Shown piece after piece: positions 4,881-9,228 of a DNA stretch of 9,228 nucleotides; positions within the stretch are counted from its first letter, which is position 1; every line of letters begins with the position of its first letter. A program made the position numbers and the translations under genes. The DNA is from an uncultured Collinsella sp. (GTDB lineage: Bacteria; Actinomycetota; Coriobacteriia; Coriobacteriales; Coriobacteriaceae). The notes beneath the pieces are model-generated. The model did no database searches. It saw only the letters and a program-made list of their open reading frames with translations, and was not told the origin of the DNA. Location: assembly GCA_905208635.1 (NCBI GenBank), contig CAJLPX010000045.1, positions 1 to 9,228 of the forward strand, given 5' to 3'.

Positions 4881-7121
4881 TTAGTCAAACAAACTCGGCA
4901 TGTCATTTTCCTTCATGAGGGCGCCGGCGGAGGGCAGGCTCTGCGCGGTGAACTTCTCGGCCGAGACGCCGGCGCCAAGGATTTCCTCGGTCGTGCCGAC
5001 GGTGGTGACCGAGCGGCCCTTCTTGGCCGTAAAGGCCTGGACGCCCTGCGTGTTGGTGGTCGTCTTGGTCTTGAGCAGCGACGTGTTGAAGTTCATCAGA
5101 CGGTAGTCGCTCGAGACCAGCGCGATGTCGCGATCTTCCTTGAGCGCCTGGGCATACAGCAGCTTGCTGCCACCATAGATGGCGTTTTTGAGGCGCTTGC
5201 GGTTGGTCTTGGTAACGTATCCGGCAAGCGCGACACGCACCACGCGGCCGTTCTCAAAGACGAACAGCACGTCGGCCTTGTAGTCCTCGGGGTCGATGAC
5301 CCAGATGACGTTCTCGTCGGGTTCCATCTCAAGATCGGTCGGCAGGTACGAGCCCAGCTGTGCCGACTTGGTGTCCTCAAACGCCGTGACCTTGCACTTG
5401 TACACCTGGCTCTTGTTGGTAAAGACCAGCAGCTCGTGGGTGTTGGAGGACGGGAACTCGATAAAGGGTTTGTCGCCGTCCTTGTACTTGAGCGTGGTCG
5501 CCTTCTTGAGCACGCGGTCCGTCATCTTCTTGAGGTAGCCATCGCGCGAGAGCATGATCGTAACCGGGTACTCCTCGACCTCGGGCTCCAAGCTTACCTC
5601 GATAACCTCATGGGGCTCGATCCTGCCCGTGCGGCGCGGCATCACGTACTTCTTGTTGACCGCGGCCAGCTCGTCGCTGATGACCTTCTTGATGTTCTCT
5701 TCGCTCGAAAGGATCTCCTCAAGCTCGGCAATCTCACCCTCGAGCTTAGCGATGTCCTTGGTGCGGTTGAGGATGTACTCCTCGTTGATGTTGCGGAGCT
5801 TGAGCTCGGCGACAAACTCGGCCTGGGTCTCGTCGATGTCGAAACCCTTCATAAGGTTGGGTACGACCTCGGCCTCGAGTTTGGTGCCGCGGATGATGGC
5901 GATCGCCTTGTCGATGTCGAGCAGGATCGCCTCAAGGCCGTGCAGCAGGTGCAGGCGCTCGGACTTTTTGCCCAGGTCAAAGTTAATGCGGCGACGCGTG
6001 GACTCAATACGCCACTTGACCCACTCGCGCAGGATCTGGCGCACGCCCATAACACGGGGATAGCCGTCGACGAGCACGTTGAAGTTGCACGAGAACGAGT
6101 CCTGCAGCGTGGTCGAGCGATAGAGCTTGGCCATGAGCTTGTCGGGGTCGACGCCGCGCTTAAGGTCGATGGCGATGCGCAAGCCCGAGAGGTCGGTCTC
6201 GTCGCGGATGTCAGCGATCTCTTTGACCTTGCCCTCCTTGGAGAGCTTGACGATGCGCTCGATGATGACATCGGTCTTGGTGGTGTAGGGGATCTCATAC
6301 ACCTCGATGATGCGCTCTTCGGGAATCCAGCGCCAGCGGGAGCGAATCTGGAAGCTGCCAAGACCGGTCTCGATGATCTTCTCCATCTCCTCGCGGCGGT
6401 AGATAATCTCGCCGCCGGTCGAGAAATCGGGCATGGGCATGTACTCGAGCAGGTCGCAGTCGGGGTCCTTCAGGTAGTGCATCGTGGCGGTGCAGACCTC
6501 GTTGAGGTTGAAGCCGCAGATATCGGACGCCATAGCGACGCCGATGCCCTTGTTGGCCGAGACGAGGATGTTGGGGAACGTGGTGGGCAGCAGACGCGGC
6601 TCCTTCATGGCACCGTCGTAGCTGTCGACGAAGTCGACCGGGTCCTTGTCGATGTCCTTGAAGATCTCGGCGCTGATGGGGGAGAGCTTGGCCTCGGTGT
6701 AACGCGAGGCGGCGTAGCTCAGGTCGCCCGAATAGTACTTGCCAAAGTTGCCCTTCGACTCCACGAAGGGGGCAAGCAGCGCTTCGTTACCCGTCGCCAG
6801 GCGCACCATCGTCTCGTAGATCGCGGCGTCGCCGTGCGGGTTGAGCTTCATGGTCTGACCCACGATGTTGGCGCTCTTCTGGCGCTCGCCCTTGAGCAGA
6901 CCCATCTTGTACATAGTGTAGAGCAGCTTGCGATGCGAGGGCTTAAAGCCGTCGATCTCGGGGAATGCACGCGAGACGTTGACGCTCATGGCGTAGGGCA
7001 TGTAGTTGACCTCGAGCGTCTGCGTGATTGGCTGATCGGTGACCTCGGAGTGCAGGCCGATGACGTTCTCGGCGTTGACCTGCTTTTTCTTTGGCTGGTT
7101 CTTCGTCTTCTTCTTTGCCAC
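4881..7121 (-). CDS. parC: DNA topoisomerase IV/gyrase-type A subunit (ParC-like), divergent
   Basis: 746 residues, initiated by GTG at 7121 with AGAGGT just upstream; the Lys-rich first 14 residues look like a flexible basic tail. It is the DNA breakage and rejoining subunit of a type IIA topoisomerase. Landmarks: winged-helix start with FPEIDGFKPSHRKLLYTM (53-70); NPHGDAAIYETMVRLA (94-109); catalytic Tyr141 with Arg140 in ASRYTEAKL; the DNA-bending segment EPRLLPTTFPNILV (174-187); coiled-coil gate around 385-490, rich in Glu/Lys; and a C-terminal beta-propeller-like part (about 515-715) with repeated motifs such as RDGYLKK and ENGRVVRV. No GyrA box (QRRGGKG type) is visible, so relaxation and decatenation is more likely than supercoiling. 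Ala99 and Glu103 occupy the positions of E. coli GyrA Ser83 and Asp87. It lies 45 nt downstream of the B subunit in the same operon. This is the divergent second type IIA enzyme, so ParC orthology in the strict sense is uncertain. Confidence 0.93.
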   Translation of the reverse strand: MAKKKTKNQPKKKQVNAENVIGLHSEVTDQPITQTLEVNYMPYAMSVNVSRAFPEIDGFKPSHRKLLYTMYKMGLLKGERQKSANIVGQTMKLNPHGDAAIYETMVRLATGNEALLAPFVESKGNFGKYYSGDLSYAASRYTEAKLSPISAEIFKDIDKDPVDFVDSYDGAMKEPRLLPTTFPNILVSANKGIGVAMASDICGFNLNEVCTATMHYLKDPDCDLLEYMPMPDFSTGGEIIYRREEMEKIIETGLGSFQIRSRWRWIPEERIIEVYEIPYTTKTDVIIERIVKLSKEGKVKEIADIRDETDLSGLRIAIDLKRGVDPDKLMAKLYRSTTLQDSFSCNFNVLVDGYPRVMGVRQILREWVKWRIESTRRRINFDLGKKSERLHLLHGLEAILLDIDKAIAIIRGTKLEAEVVPNLMKGFDIDETQAEFVAELKLRNINEEYILNRTKDIAKLEGEIAELEEILSSEENIKKVISDELAAVNKKYVMPRRTGRIEPHEVIEVSLEPEVEEYPVTIMLSRDGYLKKMTDRVLKKATTLKYKDGDKPFIEFPSSNTHELLVFTNKSQVYKCKVTAFEDTKSAQLGSYLPTDLEMEPDENVIWVIDPEDYKADVLFVFENGRVVRVALAGYVTKTNRKRLKNAIYGGSKLLYAQALKEDRDIALVSSDYRLMNFNTSLLKTKTTTNTQGVQAFTAKKGRSVTTVGTTEEILGAGVSAEKFTAQSLPSAGALMKENDMPSLFD

Positions 7122-7166
7122 GATTACCTCTTGAACTTCTTATGGGCCGTCGTTATCGATGTGCTG

Positions 7167-9164
7167 CTATTGCAGGTCCAGCTGGTCCAGGTATTCCTTG
7201 CCGTGCTCGGAGATATGGCGCTTGCGGCCTGCCTCGTCGTTGCCCAGCAACAGGTTGAACATGGTTTCCATCTTGGTGACGTCCTCGGGCTCCACCTTAA
7301 TCAGGCGGCGCGTCTCGGGGTTCATGGTGGTGAGCCACATCATGTCCGGATCGTTCTCACCAAGACCCTTGGAGCGGTTGATGGAGCACTTTTGGTCGCC
7401 GATCTCTTTAAGGATGCCGTTCTTCTCGAGCTCGGTGTAGGCAAAGTAGGTCTTCTCTTTGCAATTGATCTCGTAGAGCGGCGACTCGGCGATATAGACG
7501 TAGCCCTCGTCGATAAGCGTGGGCACCAGTCGATAGAGCATGGTGAGCACGAGCGTGCGAATGTGATAACCGTCGACGTCGGCATCCGTACAGATGATGA
7601 CCTTGTTCCAGTTGAGGTTGTCCAGGTCGAAGGCGCCAAGGTTCTTGATGCGCTTGTCCTTGATCTCCACGCCACAGCCCAGCACACGCATAAGGTCCAT
7701 GATGATGTCGGACTTAAAGATGCGCGGGTAGTCCTCCTTCAGGCAGTTGAGGATCTTGCCGCGGACGGGCATAACGCCCTGGAACTCGGCATCGCGCGAG
7801 GTGCGAATGGCGCCTGCTGCCGAGTCGCCCTCTACGATGTAGATCTCGCGACGGCTCTTGTCCTTGGAGCGGCAGTCGATGAATTTCTGCACGCGGTTGG
7901 CCATGTCGGTCTTCTGCTGCAGGTTGGTCTTGATGCTCTGACGCGTCTTCTCTGCGTTCTCGCGCGAGCGCTTGTTGATGAGGACCTGCTCCAGAATCTT
8001 GTTGGCGGCGTCTTTGTTCTCGATCAAGTAGGTCGAGAGACGCTCCTTAAAGAATGCCGTCATGGCCTGCTGGATAAAGCGGTTATTGATGGCCTTCTTA
8101 GTCTGGTTCTCGTAGGACGTCTGGGTGGAGAAGCAGTTGGTCACCAGCACCAGACAGTCCTGGACGTCCTGCCATTTGATGCCGCTCTCGTTTTTGTTGT
8201 ACTTGCCCTGTTGCTTGATGTAGGCGTCGATGGCGCTGGTCAGAGCACTGCGGGCCGCCTTCTCGGGCGAGCCGCCGTTCTCGAGCCACGATGAGTTGTG
8301 GTAGTACTCCTGCATCATGAAAGTGCGCGAGAAGCACATGCAAGCAGTGATTTTTACGTTGTAGTCGGGCAGGTCCTCGCGATCGCGACCGCGACGGTCG
8401 GCCTCGATAAAGAAGGGCTCGGTAAGGTAGTCGGTACCGACCTTCTCGAGCACGTAGTCCTCGATGCCCTTGGGATAGCAAAAATCCTCTTCGGAAAACT
8501 CGCCATCGTCGCCCTCGATGCGCAGGCGGAAGGTCACGTTGGCGTTGACCACGGCCTGACGGCGCATGGTCTCGCGATACCAGTCGTGGGGAATGCTAAT
8601 CGAGGTAAAGACCTCAAGATCGGGGCGCCATTTGATGGTGGTACCGGTGCGGTCTTCGTCGCTGGGCTCAATCTCGAGTGCCTTCTTTTTGGCGCCGACG
8701 ACCTTGCCCTTTTTAAAGTGCAGGGAGTATTTGTTGCCGTCGCGCCAAACCGTGACGTCCATGTACTCGGAAGCGTACTGGGTCGCGCAGGAGCCCAAGC
8801 CGTTGGTGCCGAGCGAGAAGTCGTAGTCGCCGCCCTGGTTGTTGTTATACTTGCCGCCGGCGTAGAGCTCGCAAAAGACGAGCTCCCAGTTAAAGCGCTT
8901 CTCGGAAGGGTTCCAGTCGAGCGGGCAGCCGCGGCCGTTGTCCTCTACCTGAATGGAGCCATCGCGAAAGACGGTAAGGGTGATGAGCTTGCCGTAACCC
9001 TGGCGCGCCTCGTCAACGGCGTTGGACAGGATCTCGAAGGCAGCGTGTGCACAGCCATCGAGTCCGTCCGAGCCAAAGATGACGGCAGGGCGCAGGCGTA
9101 CGCGCTCCTCGTCCTTGAGCTGGCGGATACTGTCGTTACCATAGTTTGCGGTGTTTTTTGCCAT
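7167..9164 (-). CDS. parE: DNA topoisomerase IV/gyrase-type B subunit (ParE-like), divergent
   Basis: 665 residues from the ATG at 9164. The best SD, AAGGAG, is about 16 nt upstream, which is far; a nearer GAGAGAGCGAG is weak, so the start is fairly but not fully certain. It supplies the ATPase and metal-binding half of the enzyme. GHKL ATPase domain: FEILSNAVDEA with catalytic Glu44 and Mg-binding Asn48, DNGRGCP (75-81), lid motif GTNGLG (119-124) and the QTK loop at 354-356. Toprim domain: EGDSAAG (445-451) and DADVDGYHI (527-535), then SKGLGEN (598-604) and TTMNPETRRL (612-621). The N-terminal GSDGLDGCAH replaces the usual MYIGST-type motif, marking the divergent clostridial/coriobacterial group I recall from such genomes rather than GyrB or standard ParE. 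The upstream 64 nt contain TTGACT (minus strand, 9215-9210) but no convincing -10 at the right spacing, so the promoter may lie beyond the window. Confidence 0.94.
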   Translation of the reverse strand: MAKNTANYGNDSIRQLKDEERVRLRPAVIFGSDGLDGCAHAAFEILSNAVDEARQGYGKLITLTVFRDGSIQVEDNGRGCPLDWNPSEKRFNWELVFCELYAGGKYNNNQGGDYDFSLGTNGLGSCATQYASEYMDVTVWRDGNKYSLHFKKGKVVGAKKKALEIEPSDEDRTGTTIKWRPDLEVFTSISIPHDWYRETMRRQAVVNANVTFRLRIEGDDGEFSEEDFCYPKGIEDYVLEKVGTDYLTEPFFIEADRRGRDREDLPDYNVKITACMCFSRTFMMQEYYHNSSWLENGGSPEKAARSALTSAIDAYIKQQGKYNKNESGIKWQDVQDCLVLVTNCFSTQTSYENQTKKAINNRFIQQAMTAFFKERLSTYLIENKDAANKILEQVLINKRSRENAEKTRQSIKTNLQQKTDMANRVQKFIDCRSKDKSRREIYIVEGDSAAGAIRTSRDAEFQGVMPVRGKILNCLKEDYPRIFKSDIIMDLMRVLGCGVEIKDKRIKNLGAFDLDNLNWNKVIICTDADVDGYHIRTLVLTMLYRLVPTLIDEGYVYIAESPLYEINCKEKTYFAYTELEKNGILKEIGDQKCSINRSKGLGENDPDMMWLTTMNPETRRLIKVEPEDVTKMETMFNLLLGNDEAGRKRHISEHGKEYLDQLDLQ

Positions 9165-9228
9165 ACTCGCTCTCTCGGTGCTCCTTTGCTGCGTTTAAGT
9201 CATATAGATAGTCAAGGTAGCATAGCCC

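Noticed and set aside
4803..8294. Very long plus-strand open frame (1163 codons) opposite both topoisomerase genes
   Set aside because: It lies antisense to two intact genes with all catalytic motifs, has low-complexity Val/Leu/Asp/His-rich composition typical of reverse-complemented GC-biased codons, and shows no SD or recognisable domain. It is a codon-usage artefact.
1..9228. CRISPR array, tRNA, rRNA, insertion sequence or attachment site
   Set aside because: No regularly spaced direct repeats, tRNA-like cloverleaf, transposase or flanking terminal repeats were seen on either strand.

Overview
The window looks like a moderately GC-rich actinobacterial chromosome, most likely a gut Coriobacteriia such as Collinsella. 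This rests on codon choice, strong Shine-Dalgarno (SD) sites, GTG starts and a divergent second topoisomerase pair whose ATP-binding subunit resembles a lineage I recall from gut Clostridia and Coriobacteriia. The genus is an inference and no marker gene here proves it.

Left third (1-2577): a minus-strand operon encodes three consecutive sirtuin-like (SIR2-fold) proteins. The first (1879..914) is a full-length, zinc-ribbon protein with Gln where deacetylases have their catalytic His, the hallmark of macrodomain-linked class M sirtuins (SirTM), which ADP-ribosylate proteins rather than deacetylate them. The second (910..212) is a shortened relative with no zinc ribbon and altered NAD-site residues. 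The third (224..1) runs off the left edge and has an intact Gly-rich NAD loop. The genes are separated by 3 nt and then overlap by 13 nt, so they are probably translated as a coupled set. A TetR-family regulator (2023..2577) is divergent from the operon, and the shared promoter region carries an 18-bp dyad with TATA arms that is a natural operator candidate. TetR regulator, SirTM-like enzyme, degenerate paralogue and second intact paralogue together form the most unusual unit in the window.

Middle (2578-4880): a single-gene flavoprotein (2782..3312) with a CX2CX2CX6C cluster like the iron-sulfur flavoproteins has dyad elements upstream. It is followed by an AT-rich stretch and a stand-alone AAA ATPase with a DUF4143/PD-(D/E)xK-like C-terminal part (3493..4782), a common mobile or accessory family. 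A strong GC-rich hairpin (4805-4842) separates this gene from the convergent genes to its right.

Right half (4881-9164, minus strand): a two-gene operon encodes a divergent type IIA topoisomerase, with the ATPase/Toprim subunit (parE-like) first and the DNA-cleavage subunit (parC-like) 45 nt downstream. The cleavage subunit has Ala at the position of the quinolone-binding Ser and Glu at the partner acidic position. The two proteins should form one heterotetramer that passes DNA strands at the expense of ATP.
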